Source: Shimia sp. R10_1 (GTDB taxonomy: Bacteria > Pseudomonadota > Alphaproteobacteria > Rhodobacterales > Rhodobacteraceae). Taken from it: 64,000 bases of DNA. The notes beneath the pieces are model-generated. The model worked only from the letters and a program-made list of their open reading frames with translations, did not search any database and was not told where the DNA came from. Shown here piece after piece: positions 8,947 to 18,029 of this stretch. The position numbers and the translations under genes are program-made. The number at the start of each line of letters is the position of its first letter. Positions within the stretch are counted from its first letter, which is position 1. The stretch is taken from assembly GCF_017744095.1 (NCBI RefSeq), contig NZ_JAGHQX010000005.1:248001-312000 (forward strand), given 5' to 3'.

Positions 8947-9993
8947 ATGACAGACCACCCAACCTTCCCCTATCTGGCGCAGACCGAGCTGGCGGGCATT
9001 GCTTATCCGGCGGTACAGGCGCTGCTGTTGCATGAAGCGGAAGAACATGACCTTGAACTGAGCGAAAACTCGGACAGCCGTGTTGCGCTTATGACTGAAT
9101 ATGGCCAGTTGATTTTTGATGCGATGGAGGGCGGCGTGGTGGCGGCAGTGCACTCTCAAAGTGAGGAGAACCTGTTTATCCTCAAGGAAAGTCTGCAGGA
9201 GAGTATCTCCCATTTTGCGCCGGAACTCGCTGATCAGATGTCCTGGTCTGATGCGGGGGCACGCACCGGATTTCCGCCGAACTTCCAGCTGGTCACCGTG
9301 CTTTCCGCAACGCCACTTGGCAGCAATTTCATGCGGGTTGTTGTGCAGGCCGATGATCTGAAAAACTATACGGATGCAGCGATCCATTTCCGGATTGTGC
9401 TGCCGCCAGCGGGCGATGATGCGCCGCAATGGCCCGCCGTGAATGACAAAGGTGTCACCGTTTGGCCCAAAGGTGAGAAAGCCCTGCACCGTCCGGTGTA
9501 TACCGCGCGCTCGGTCGATCATGACACCAACAGGCTGACATTTGATGTGTTCGTGCATGAAGGCGGGCGCACGACTGATTGGGCGACGTCTGTTGTGCCG
9601 GGTACGAAGATGGGGCTGACAGGCCCCGGCGGGGGCGGTGTGCCTGATGTGGCGGCCATTGCGATCTATGCAGATGACACGGGTTTCCCGGCTGTGGCGC
9701 GCATGTTGGAAACGTTGCCACAGGAGACGACCGGGCGGGTTGTTCTCTTGAGCGCCGCAGGGGCCTCATCTGGCTATCCCATGCCAGAGCATGCCAATCT
9801 CAAACCGGAGTGGCATTCCGCCGCGACGCTGGAGTCGCTTGCTGATTTAGCGCTGTCAGAGCGCGAAGCTTACGCCGATCACATGCTGTGGTTCGCTGCC
9901 GAGAAACAGGATGTGCAAAAAATGCGCCGCTTTTTCAAAGACGCGGGCCTCAACGCCAAAGCGCATTATTTGGCGGCCTATTGGGGGCGTTGA
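8947..9993 (+). CDS. siderophore-interacting flavoprotein with N-terminal DUF2218
   Basis: Cytoplasmic ferric-siderophore reductase of the ViuB/SIP family, which uses FAD and NAD(P)H to release iron. Residues about 1-95 look like the small DUF2218 domain often found with iron-uptake genes; the FAD-binding SIP domain follows, with RPVYTARSVD, DVFVHEGG and GPGGGGVPD, then the nucleotide-binding half ending AYWGR. Start at 8947 follows GAAAGG; the gene begins 11 bases after the ATPase. Last gene of the iron operon, followed by a terminator. With no siderophore synthesis genes nearby, imported foreign siderophores are the likely substrates (inference). Confidence 0.88.
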   Translation: MTDHPTFPYLAQTELAGIAYPAVQALLLHEAEEHDLELSENSDSRVALMTEYGQLIFDAMEGGVVAAVHSQSEENLFILKESLQESISHFAPELADQMSWSDAGARTGFPPNFQLVTVLSATPLGSNFMRVVVQADDLKNYTDAAIHFRIVLPPAGDDAPQWPAVNDKGVTVWPKGEKALHRPVYTARSVDHDTNRLTFDVFVHEGGRTTDWATSVVPGTKMGLTGPGGGGVPDVAAIAIYADDTGFPAVARMLETLPQETTGRVVLLSAAGASSGYPMPEHANLKPEWHSAATLESLADLALSEREAYADHMLWFAAEKQDVQKMRRFFKDAGLNAKAHYLAAYWGR

Positions 9994-10036
9994 GACCAGC
10001 GCTGACCTTTAAGTAAGCAATTACAGGTATTTACAG

Positions 10037-10076
10037 CCGGTTCATCCCGTGAGGATGGACCGGTTCTTTGGTTTTT
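10037..10076 (+). terminator. intrinsic terminator of the iron-uptake operon
   Basis: An 11-bp stem CCGGTTCATCC / GGATGGACCGG (10037-10047 with 10053-10063, one G-U pair) with a 5-base loop is followed by TTCTTTGGTTTTT. Confidence 0.85.
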
Positions 10077-10222
10077 AGGAGCTTGATGCCTTGGCCAGTG
10101 AGCCCAGTCTGCGCAGTTCCTTACATATTCTCATCAAACCCTAATTGAGTGCCAAACCTGTTGCGCAGGGTTGCCACAATCGGAACACATTTCCTTCACA
10201 ACTTGGCCTTCCAGGTGGGTAC

Positions 10223-11587
10223 GTGCAGCCGCATTTCCTCCCGATTGTATCAAAGATAGAGGACCATGCGTTGATTGACTGCGCCGAAGATACCCTGACT
10301 GTGCTCCCTCCGGGGACCGAATTGCTGAGGGGACAGTACCGGATCACGCGCAGTCTGGGCCAAGGGGGATTTGGCCTGACTTATCTGGCGTCTGACAGTC
10401 TTAATCGGACGGTGGTCATCAAGGAGTGTTATCCGGACCAGATTTGTCGGCGTGACGGCGCGCGCGTTGTGCCGGCGGATCCAGAAAGCGCTGCTTTTTT
10501 TGCCGCAGTGCTGGCGCAGTTTCAGGCGGAAGCCCATCGCTTGGCTGACCTCAATCACCCCAATATTGTTTCGGTACATCAGACATTTGCCGAAAATGGT
10601 ACGGCCTATACGGCGATGGATTTTGTGGAAGGCGATGACATTCATGAACTGGTGGATCATGCGCCCGGCCGCTTGACACCAAAACTCGTGGACGGGCTGT
10701 TTCGACAAGTTTTGCAAGCGCTGAGCTATCTGCATGATCGTGGCGTGCTGCACCGCGATGTGGCACCGGACAACATTCTGTTGAACGCCAAGGGTGACGT
10801 GACCCTGATTGACTTTGGTGCGGCCTATTCTGCGGGGGACGCCAGTGAGGGGGAAGGTCATCGTTTGCTGGCGGTGAAGGATGGCTACTCGCCGCCCGAA
10901 TTCTATACCGCAGATGGTGCGCAGGGATCCTACAGCGATATGTATTCCATGGGGGCGCTTTGCCATTTGATTTTCACTGGCGAAGCTCCGCCTGATGCGC
11001 AGACCCGGCTTGATATGATCGCTCAAGGTCGCATGGACCCCTATGTTCCGCTGGAGTCCACCGATTTTGACATTGATATACGCCTGAAGCTTGTCACCGA
11101 TCGTGCACTGGCGCTTGATCCGCAAGACCGCCTGCGCTCTGCTGGCGATTTTCTGGCGATCATGGATGGCCCCATCCCCAAACCCTTGGCTGCGTTTGAT
11201 CCAGCGGTGATCGAAACGATTGGTGCTTTGGTCAGCGCTACCAATGAGACACTTACACCGGGATTGCCCAAGGCGTTACAGCCGCCGACACCAGCGTCAG
11301 GCACTCCTGCGCCAGTGGCTGAAAGCCCGAAGCAATATGTCGATATATTTGGAGACCCAATCGACGATGTCGAAGCCTACTTAAAAGAGCAGGACCGACT
11401 TTGTGATCGTCGTCGACGCAAAGCGGTGCCATCCCTCCTTCAAGGTCCAAAGGCGCTGTCCGCCGGGACTGATCCTAAAATCACCGCATCACCAAACCCA
11501 AGAGGAACCGGATCGCTGTTTGCGCGGCTTTGTGACCGGCTCAAAGGGGATCGGCCGCCGCCCAACACCCGTCTATTCCTGATCTGA
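10223..11587 (+). CDS. eukaryotic-like Ser/Thr protein kinase (Hanks type)
   Basis: Cytoplasmic kinase of about 454 residues and first gene of the phospho-signalling/GTPase operon. Counted from GTG 10223: glycine loop GQGGFGLTY (46-54), catalytic Lys in VIKE (67), helix-C Glu in FQAEAHRL (103), catalytic HRDVAPDN (177-184), DFG (197-199), and PPEFY in place of APE. All residues for activity are present. No membrane segment or sensor domain follows the kinase domain; the tail of about 150 residues is Pro-rich then basic, unlike PknB-type receptors. Start chosen because AGGTGGG precedes GTG 10223; an in-frame TTG at 10145 lacks a ribosome site. An FHA gene and a PP2C gene follow directly, giving writer, reader and eraser together. 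Confidence 0.9.
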   Translation: MQPHFLPIVSKIEDHALIDCAEDTLTVLPPGTELLRGQYRITRSLGQGGFGLTYLASDSLNRTVVIKECYPDQICRRDGARVVPADPESAAFFAAVLAQFQAEAHRLADLNHPNIVSVHQTFAENGTAYTAMDFVEGDDIHELVDHAPGRLTPKLVDGLFRQVLQALSYLHDRGVLHRDVAPDNILLNAKGDVTLIDFGAAYSAGDASEGEGHRLLAVKDGYSPPEFYTADGAQGSYSDMYSMGALCHLIFTGEAPPDAQTRLDMIAQGRMDPYVPLESTDFDIDIRLKLVTDRALALDPQDRLRSAGDFLAIMDGPIPKPLAAFDPAVIETIGALVSATNETLTPGLPKALQPPTPASGTPAPVAESPKQYVDIFGDPIDDVEAYLKEQDRLCDRRRRKAVPSLLQGPKALSAGTDPKITASPNPRGTGSLFARLCDRLKGDRPPPNTRLFLI

Positions 11588-11598
11588 AGGGACATCTC

Positions 11599-12789
11599 AT
11601 GAAATTCATCCGCGATATTATTGCTGAAAAAACACAGGCGGCGGAGCAGGATCCTGCCGCTGCGTTGTCTTACCCGTTGCGTCTGAGAGAGCAGGACCGG
11701 ACCGAGAGCGCTGCAGAGGCGCATGGGTACCCATCTACAGCTACCGTGACTTTGCCACTCGAGTCTGAGCCGCCTGTTGCGCAACCGGCAGCCGCCGCCG
11801 AAGACCTGCTGTCAAAACCAGAGCCGCAGGTGAATATGGATGCGATCACGGCATTGATGGGAACGCAGGCGGATGAGCGCGCGCTGCACAACGCGCCGGT
11901 GTCAAACGCGCCGGTGTCAGAAGAACACGTTGCTGAGGCGCCTGCACCACTGGTGCTGGAGGAGCAAGCAGCCATTCGCCCCGATCGCCTTGAAGACATG
12001 GAACATTTGGGTGCGCGCACGTCCAGTCCAGTGGCCGAAGAAAAGGTGGCTGTGCCTGATCATCGCCATTTGGATATGACAGGCGGGTATGTTCCTGCGG
12101 CGGACCCGGTGCCGGCCCCGCCAATCCTAGAGACCGCGGCAGCGCCGACACCGGCTCCAACGGCGATCCCTACCGCAGCCCCTGCACCCGCCGCGTCGGC
12201 ACCGCAAATGGATCCTCCCTCGCAACCTGTCACACCAGAGCCTGCGCTTGCAGAGATCGGCCTTGAAGCGTTGCAAGCCAATGTGGGCGCACACAAACCC
12301 GCAAGTGGCCGTGGAACAAAGGGCCGCGTCAAAACCCGGCTACTCGGTTTTAGTGCGCCATCCAGTCAGGCAACCGATCCGTTGTCACAAGCCCCAGAGG
12401 CACCAACCTCGGCACAGGCGACTTTTCCGGTGGGTTGGCTGGTGATTGTGGATGGGCCAGGCAAAGGGGCGTCGTTTGCTCTGTTCGATGGGCTCACGCA
12501 GATTGGCCGCGGCGAAGGGCAGACCCTGCGCCTGGATTTTGGGGACAACACGATCTCGCGCGAGAACCATGCGGCCATCGCCTTTGACGGAGAGCAACGC
12601 CGGTTCTTTTTCGGCCATGGCGGCAAGGCAAACCTTGTGCGTCTGAACGGACAACCGGTTTTGAGCACAGAAGTTCTGGCGTCACAGAGCCTCATTCGGA
12701 TTGGAGAAACCACGCTGCGGTTTGTGGCGTTTTGTGGGGAAGAGTTTACCTGGAGCGACACCGAAAAAGGATCTGCGCATCTTGGTTGA
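11599..12789 (+). CDS. FHA-domain phosphothreonine-reader protein
   Basis: 396 residues. The first 270 or so are low-complexity, rich in Pro, Ala and Glu, with tandem TAAPAP-like stretches and no recognisable fold. The C-terminal 115 residues form an FHA domain: GPGKGASFALFDG, IGRGEG (phosphopeptide-binding Gly-Arg), TISRENHAAI (Ser and His of the binding loop) and LVRLNGQPV. FHA domains bind phosphothreonine peptides, so this is the probable substrate or effector of the upstream kinase; the disordered N-terminus may carry phosphosites. Start follows AAGGGACATCTC. Its end overlaps the phosphatase start by eight bases. Confidence 0.88.
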   Translation: MKFIRDIIAEKTQAAEQDPAAALSYPLRLREQDRTESAAEAHGYPSTATVTLPLESEPPVAQPAAAAEDLLSKPEPQVNMDAITALMGTQADERALHNAPVSNAPVSEEHVAEAPAPLVLEEQAAIRPDRLEDMEHLGARTSSPVAEEKVAVPDHRHLDMTGGYVPAADPVPAPPILETAAAPTPAPTAIPTAAPAPAASAPQMDPPSQPVTPEPALAEIGLEALQANVGAHKPASGRGTKGRVKTRLLGFSAPSSQATDPLSQAPEAPTSAQATFPVGWLVIVDGPGKGASFALFDGLTQIGRGEGQTLRLDFGDNTISRENHAAIAFDGEQRRFFFGHGGKANLVRLNGQPVLSTEVLASQSLIRIGETTLRFVAFCGEEFTWSDTEKGSAHLG

Positions 12790-13729
12790 GCTTTGTTTTG
12801 ATGTTGCCACGGGGCTGAGCCTCGGTGCGCGAGACAGGCAGGAAGATTCTGTTGTTGCGGATTTTCCGCTTGGTGCGCCAGTTGGCTTTGCGGTTTTGTC
12901 TGATGGCATGGGCGGACATGCTTGCGGCGACATGGCCAGCGGTATTGTGGCTACAGAAATGTTCAGCGAACTGAAGCTGCTTGCGGCGGCTCCGGCACAA
13001 ATGGAACACGACATTGGTGTCATTTTAAGGGACGCGGTGACGGCCGCGAACCGCTGCATCCATCTGTATGAGGCCCAAAACGGCGCAGCGCAGGGCATGG
13101 GAGCAACGCTTGTTGCGCCGGTTCTGTTTGAAAATCGTCTGTATTGGGTGTCTGTGGGGGACTCCCCGCTGTATTTGTTTCGCGGCCAAAAGCTCTATCG
13201 CTTGAACGAAGATCACTCCTTTGCCGCCTATGTAGATGGTTTGCGCGCGCGCGGTGAGATTTCACAGGATGAGGCCGACAACCACCCGGATCGCAGCGCC
13301 TTGATTTCGGTGCTGGCTGGCGGGAAAATTGCCAGAGTCGATTGCCGGACTGTGCCCACGTTGTTGAATGACGGGGATATTGTGTTGGCGGCAAGCGACG
13401 GCTTGCACACGCTTTCTGATGCGGCGCTGACAGAAATTTTGTGTGCGCATGCGCAGCGGTCTGGCGCCCAGATTGGCGACGCGATTTTGCGCGCAGTTGA
13501 GGCCGTAGGCTGCCCGGATCAAGACAACCTGTCATTGTGTGTCATAAAGGCTGTGCGCGCTACGGAGGCGACGCTTTCTACGCCCCAGGCGCAACCGCAA
13601 CAGACCCGTCACACCGAGTCTGCCCAGATTGGCGGCGTGGAAAGCAAAACTGTTGTGCAGATAGATCGAGACGCACGCAATGGTGTGCAACGCTCTGTGC
13701 TTACGCTCATTCGAAAGGTCGCAAAATGA
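12782..13729 (+). CDS. PP2C-family Ser/Thr phosphatase (PPM)
   Basis: Metal-dependent protein phosphatase of about 315 residues, the expected antagonist of the kinase two genes upstream. Landmarks in order: GARDRQEDSV, LSDGMGGHACGDMAS (metal-binding DGMGG), SVGDSPLYLFR, the LNEDHS loop and the metal-binding DQDNLSLCVI. The last 70 residues are Gln/Thr-rich and basic, without a membrane segment. The start is a TTG at 12782 overlapping the FHA stop (TTGGTTGA); a reading from 12701 would overlap the FHA domain by 89 bases and adds no conserved sequence. The stop overlaps the next gene as ATGA. Confidence 0.9.
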   Translation: MVELCFDVATGLSLGARDRQEDSVVADFPLGAPVGFAVLSDGMGGHACGDMASGIVATEMFSELKLLAAAPAQMEHDIGVILRDAVTAANRCIHLYEAQNGAAQGMGATLVAPVLFENRLYWVSVGDSPLYLFRGQKLYRLNEDHSFAAYVDGLRARGEISQDEADNHPDRSALISVLAGGKIARVDCRTVPTLLNDGDIVLAASDGLHTLSDAALTEILCAHAQRSGAQIGDAILRAVEAVGCPDQDNLSLCVIKAVRATEATLSTPQAQPQQTRHTESAQIGGVESKTVVQIDRDARNGVQRSVLTLIRKVAK

Positions 13730-14931
13730 CGTCTGCCAAGTCAGATCAGATCGTGACACAGCTACACTCGGCGCTGGAAACGGGGCGTTTGCCTGCCCAC
13801 CATCAGGCTCTTGGGGTTCAGGTTTTGGATCACTTGTCTCAGGCGGTAAGCGTGGTCGTGTTGGGACGTGCTGGTAGCGGGAAGTCTAGCCTGATCAACA
13901 TGCTGATGGGCGGGGAGGTGCTTGCGCCTCCGGCAAGCGTCGAGATGTGCGATGTCGTATATGGCGATCGTGCAAAACTGACTTTGGGTTGGTCGGACGG
14001 CACAACCCGCGCGTTTTGGGGGACAGCGGTGGATGCCTCAGAGGCGGAAGGCGCGATCTGGGCCAAATATGAGCTGCCGTTGCAGACACTGCGGTCGCAA
14101 AGGTATTGTGAAATAGCACAGCCCAATGAACCGACGCGACAACGAGACCTGCTGGAGACCGCCTTGGCAAAGGGACAGGTGTTCGTCTGGTGTAGTGAGC
14201 TTTTTGACCGCGCAGAGCAAAAGATCTGGACTGCGCTGCCTGAGACCGTGAAAGATCACAGCTTTCTTGCCCTGACAAAAGCGGATCGCCAGATCATGAA
14301 AGGGGACCTTTCAGAACGCATTGCGGAGCTGGAAGCTGTCGCTGCGGATGAATTTCTTGGCCTGCATCCTGTCGCGACCCTGCACGGGTTGAAAGCGCGC
14401 TGCGCAGAGAATTTTCAAGCCGATTTATGGGAGGCTTCCGGCGGTCGAGATCTGTCAGAAGCGGTACAAGCACAGGTTCAGAAAGGGCGTTCGGCGGATC
14501 TGGATCAAGCAGCGATGCTGCTGGCGCAGGTGCCCGATCGGGATGTTGCGCCAACGCAGGCAGATACGCTCGGGCGCGGTCGCAATGACACAGAAGCGCC
14601 GTGCGATCAGCAGATGGTTCTGCTTGATGAACTGCAAACGCATTTGCAAACCGCTGCACAAGAGATGCTGGCGGATCTGGATGCGGGCAAAGTGCCCGAT
14701 GCGGACGTTGTTGTTTCGCGATGCACTTCTGCGTTGAATGGGTTGACTGAGATGCTTTCCGATGCTGCGGCCACAGAAGGCGGTGTTTTTGAAGGCTTGA
14801 TGGACGATGCGCAGGATGGAGGCGAAACGCTCACCCTTTTGCAGGTCGAACAAAATGCCAAGGCGGCTGAAGATGCTGTGGTTGTGCTGTTGCAGCTGAA
14901 GAAAGAAATCGGCGCGAGGGCCCCCGCATGA
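13726..14931 (+). CDS. dynamin-like P-loop protein, degenerate GTPase
   Basis: A 401-residue protein with Walker A GRAGSGKSS (47-55) and a G4 guanine-specificity motif TKAD (184-187). It appears paralogous to the third GTPase of the operon: CEIAQPNEPT and VFVWCSELFDRAEQKIW align by eye with CELIDIPGIS and CVLWCTHATQAW. In that alignment the switch II DxPG is replaced by AQPNEP, so it may bind GTP but hydrolyse it poorly. The C-terminal 150 residues are predicted helical, with many Gln, Ala and Asp, and could be a stalk or oligomerisation region. No membrane helix is seen. ATGA overlaps join it to both neighbours. Function unknown beyond dynamin-type membrane or scaffold work (inference). Confidence 0.75.
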   Translation: MTSAKSDQIVTQLHSALETGRLPAHHQALGVQVLDHLSQAVSVVVLGRAGSGKSSLINMLMGGEVLAPPASVEMCDVVYGDRAKLTLGWSDGTTRAFWGTAVDASEAEGAIWAKYELPLQTLRSQRYCEIAQPNEPTRQRDLLETALAKGQVFVWCSELFDRAEQKIWTALPETVKDHSFLALTKADRQIMKGDLSERIAELEAVAADEFLGLHPVATLHGLKARCAENFQADLWEASGGRDLSEAVQAQVQKGRSADLDQAAMLLAQVPDRDVAPTQADTLGRGRNDTEAPCDQQMVLLDELQTHLQTAAQEMLADLDAGKVPDADVVVSRCTSALNGLTEMLSDAAATEGGVFEGLMDDAQDGGETLTLLQVEQNAKAAEDAVVVLLQLKKEIGARAPA

Positions 14932-17006
14932 ACATGCAAATTCGGCCCGAGGGCAAGCCCAATATCCAATCCTCCCGACGGATCGCAAACCTGCGCACTG
15001 GATTGGAAGGCTTGCAGGATCTTGGCCGCGATCTAGATCGCTTAGACGTTCTGCTTGGCGCCCTTTCTGAGGTTGCGGGGAAGAACACGCGCAAAACTGT
15101 TGAACGGTTGCGCAAGGATGTGGCCTCTTTTGAGCCGACAATCACCGTTTTGGGACAGGTCAAATCCGGGAAAACCACGTTGGTCAATGCCATGGCGGGC
15201 TGGGCGGATCTTTTGCCATCTGATGTAAACCCATGGACGTCTGTCGTGACCTCTTTGCATCTCAAGCCTGCCTCGCGTCCGACTGAAACCGGAGCGTCGT
15301 TTCAGTTTATGACGGAAAAGAACTGGGATCGGCTGCTCAATCAGGGCGGGCGCATCGGGGAAATGGCCAGCCGCGCAGGCGCAGAGAGCGAGCTGGCAAA
15401 GATCGGCGAGCAGGTTCAAAAAGTACGCGCCAAAGCGCAGAAACGGCTCGGTCAGAAATTCGATCTGCTGCTCGGAGAAACACATCGCTACGGCTATTTC
15501 GATAAGAATCTGCTTGAGCGTTATATCGTCATGGGCGACGATTTTGGTGCAGATGACAGTGAGCAGGGGCGCTTTGCAGATATTCTGTCATCTGCGGATC
15601 TGCATCTGAATTGCGACACCATTCCTGTGCCGCTTTGCCTGCGAGATACGCCCGGTGTCAACGACACCTTCATGATGCGTGAGCAGGTCACCATTCAGGC
15701 CCTCAGGAGCAGCAAAACCTGTGTGGTGGTGCTCTCTGCCGGGCAGGCTTTGACCTCTGTGGACATGGGGTTGATCCGGCTCATTTCCAACCTAAAGTCC
15801 CGTGATGTGGTGATTTTTGTCAATCGCATTGATGAGCTGCCTGATCCGGTGAACCAGGTGCCAGAGATTGAGGCGAGCATCCGCAAAACGCTGCGTGATC
15901 GGCAGGGCCCCGAAGAAGTGGATATCCTGTTTGGCAGCGCCTATTGGGCCAACAAGGCCCTGAGTGGGAATATCGAGGGCATGCCAAAAGTGTCCAGTCA
16001 GGCGCTGTTGGAGTGGGCCGAGATCGCGCTTGAGCCTGACAGCGGGCCGATGGCGCCCCACGAGTTGGTCTGGGAACTCTCCGGCATGAGCCACCTCTAC
16101 CGCGCCCTATCAGAGCGCGTGATCGAGGCGCAGGGCGCAGAACTCGTGACAAAAACGGCGAAAGCGGCATTGACCGTGGCGACCAGTGAAGTGGCGGCGG
16201 GCATGGTGCGCATAGAGCCCAGTGAGACCGCGCAAGCGGCCTCTTCACTAGACAACGTACAAGATGATTTTGCTGCGATTGCCGCGTTCCACAAAGACGC
16301 GTTTGACAAAGAACTGTCAGCGGCGATTGCGGATTACCACATCCGTGCAGATCGGGCGCAAGCGAAGTTCATTGATCGCGCGCTGCGTTCATTGCTGTCG
16401 CATCTGGAAGCCTACGGGAAAGCCGTCGTTTGGGACTATGACCCCGTGGGGTTGCGCATGCTGTTGCGCTCGGCTTATTCGGCTTTTGGGGCGCGGGTGC
16501 GCAGCATGTCGAAGGCGCGTTTTGAGGCGGCGATGACGGATGTGGCGGTGTTTTACGCCAATGCCTTTGGGTCTGCCGTTGAAGGCATCCAGATGGCACC
16601 ACCCAACCTGCCTGAAGTGCCTGCTCCGGTGGCGCTCGGGCAGACCATTGCGCTGGATTTCAACGATGGTTGGTGGATTTCTTGGTGGACGCGCATTCGC
16701 GGATATGACGCGTTTTCCAAGCGGTTTCAGAATTTGATTGCGCGGGAAACCGAAGACTTCATGACGCAGGCCAAAGATGTGCAGACCAGCCAGATGCGCG
16801 ATTTGGCGCGGGCACAACTGCACGGCTTTTTTGTGCAGCACACCGACATACTCAGAGATATCGGCGCCACATCGGCAGGCGCACAATTGGACTCTCTTCT
16901 GCAAAATGGAGCAGAGGGGCAGAAGCGTGGACAGCTGCAAACGCTGACCACAGAGTTTGAGCGCTTGTTGGCAGAACGGGACGCTGAGGCAAAAGGGACA
17001 AGGTGA
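14928..17006 (+). CDS. bacterial dynamin-like GTPase, large
   Basis: 692 residues with a full G domain: P-loop GQVKSGKTT (76-84), G3 DTPG (240-243) and G4 NRID (299-302). Before the G domain lies a helical stretch (about 20-68). A long helical C-terminal half (about 400-690) matches the neck and stalk of bacterial dynamin-like proteins. The segment around 555-600 has Trp-rich DGWWISWWTRIRG, a candidate membrane-inserting paddle. Such proteins usually remodel or tether membranes as oligomers. It is the largest member of a three-GTPase set co-translated with a kinase and phosphatase. Phosphorylation control of its assembly is a reasonable but untested inference. Confidence 0.85.
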   Translation: MNMQIRPEGKPNIQSSRRIANLRTGLEGLQDLGRDLDRLDVLLGALSEVAGKNTRKTVERLRKDVASFEPTITVLGQVKSGKTTLVNAMAGWADLLPSDVNPWTSVVTSLHLKPASRPTETGASFQFMTEKNWDRLLNQGGRIGEMASRAGAESELAKIGEQVQKVRAKAQKRLGQKFDLLLGETHRYGYFDKNLLERYIVMGDDFGADDSEQGRFADILSSADLHLNCDTIPVPLCLRDTPGVNDTFMMREQVTIQALRSSKTCVVVLSAGQALTSVDMGLIRLISNLKSRDVVIFVNRIDELPDPVNQVPEIEASIRKTLRDRQGPEEVDILFGSAYWANKALSGNIEGMPKVSSQALLEWAEIALEPDSGPMAPHELVWELSGMSHLYRALSERVIEAQGAELVTKTAKAALTVATSEVAAGMVRIEPSETAQAASSLDNVQDDFAAIAAFHKDAFDKELSAAIADYHIRADRAQAKFIDRALRSLLSHLEAYGKAVVWDYDPVGLRMLLRSAYSAFGARVRSMSKARFEAAMTDVAVFYANAFGSAVEGIQMAPPNLPEVPAPVALGQTIALDFNDGWWISWWTRIRGYDAFSKRFQNLIARETEDFMTQAKDVQTSQMRDLARAQLHGFFVQHTDILRDIGATSAGAQLDSLLQNGAEGQKRGQLQTLTTEFERLLAERDAEAKGTR

Positions 17007-17962
17007 TGACAGATCCGCAGGCAAACCCAGTAACATCGCAACCTGTTCGCAAACCGCGCATCGCGTTGATGGGCGAGTTCAGCGCAGGCAAAAGCACATT
17101 GATGAACCTTCTGTTGGGGTGCGATCCGATGCCGGTGCGCATCACAGCGACGCGGGTGCCACCGGTTTGGGTAACCCATGGCCCGCGTGGCGCGGTGCTT
17201 TTGCGCGAAGATGGGTCAGAGGAGCGTTTTGAAGGTGCTGATCTGACTGAGGCGCCGATGGAGGGCACCGACTTGATCCGCTTCTCTATGGAGTCTGATA
17301 TCCTAAGATTGTGTGAGTTGATTGATATTCCGGGGATTTCTGATCCCAATCTCAACTACGAAACCTGGTTGGATGTCCTGGAAGAGGTGGATTGCGTGCT
17401 GTGGTGCACGCACGCCACACAGGCTTGGCGGCAATCGGAGGCTGCGCTTTGGGAGCAGATCAGTGAAACTGTGAAGGGGCCCAACTATCTGGTGGTCACC
17501 CAATTTGACAAATTGAGATCAGAGCGTGATCGCGCGCGCGTTTTGGCGCGTCTTGCAGCAGAGGCCACCGCAGAGTTTGAGGCGATTATCCCGCTTGCCA
17601 CCATGGACGCGATCAATGCCGGATCAGATGAAGAGGCCTGGCGCGCAAGCGGAGGCGCGGCCCTGATTGAACGCATGGTGACCATGCTTGTCGGTGTGCC
17701 ACAGGGGGGTGTCTCGCAGGCACCCTCAGAAAAAGACCTTGTTAACGTCAGCGCGCTAGAACCAAGAGACTGCGAGGTGGATCGTCCCACGCTTGACGCA
17801 CAGGTGCAGCCGAAAATGGATCATGCGTCATGTGCAGGTGCGATTGGCGAAGACGGAAAAAAGGTTGTACCGCGTAGGGTACGCCCAAAATCGCCCAATC
17901 CAGAAAGGCCGTCGGCCGCTGAGTTGCAACCCTATGCGCTGCAAGGGTTTCCAGGCGGCTGA
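17006..17962 (+). CDS. dynamin-family small GTPase
   Basis: About 318 residues: P-loop GEFSAGKST near residue 23, conserved ITATRVPP (switch I region), G3 DIPG, and G4 TQFDK. The P-loop GEFSAGKST is typical of the dynamin/YjdA-like family. After the G domain (about 230 residues) comes a charged, Pro-rich tail with repeated basic residues, probably disordered. GTG 17003 and ATG 17006 are both possible; ATG overlaps the upstream stop as TGATG. It keeps all catalytic motifs lost in its paralogue at 13726-14931, suggesting an active/inactive pair. Confidence 0.82.
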   Translation: MTDPQANPVTSQPVRKPRIALMGEFSAGKSTLMNLLLGCDPMPVRITATRVPPVWVTHGPRGAVLLREDGSEERFEGADLTEAPMEGTDLIRFSMESDILRLCELIDIPGISDPNLNYETWLDVLEEVDCVLWCTHATQAWRQSEAALWEQISETVKGPNYLVVTQFDKLRSERDRARVLARLAAEATAEFEAIIPLATMDAINAGSDEEAWRASGGAALIERMVTMLVGVPQGGVSQAPSEKDLVNVSALEPRDCEVDRPTLDAQVQPKMDHASCAGAIGEDGKKVVPRRVRPKSPNPERPSAAELQPYALQGFPGG

Positions 17963-17966
17963 AGAT

Positions 17967-18029
17967 ATGAACAGGGGGCATACAATGAAACAGCGTGAGG
18001 GCGCGACAGTGGAGGCAACACATCTGTGA
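17967..18029 (+). CDS. possible coupling mini-ORF (20 codons)
   Basis: ATG at 17967 opens a reading frame of 20 codons ending in TGA at 18027-18029, which overlaps the GTG start (18026) of the next gene as GTGA. Such a frame could carry ribosomes across the 63-base gap, the only real gap in this half of the operon. There is no conservation evidence; it may be chance. Confidence 0.2.
   Translation: MNRGHTMKQREGATVEATHL

Noticed and set aside
10250-11125. 291-codon minus-strand frame
   Set aside because: Antisense to the Ser/Thr kinase gene and lacking any recognisable motif.
10223-13729. Type VI secretion regulatory module (PpkA/PppA/Fha)
   Set aside because: The trio matches in kind, but no T6SS structural gene is present and the neighbours are GTPases; the kinase has no membrane segment like PpkA.
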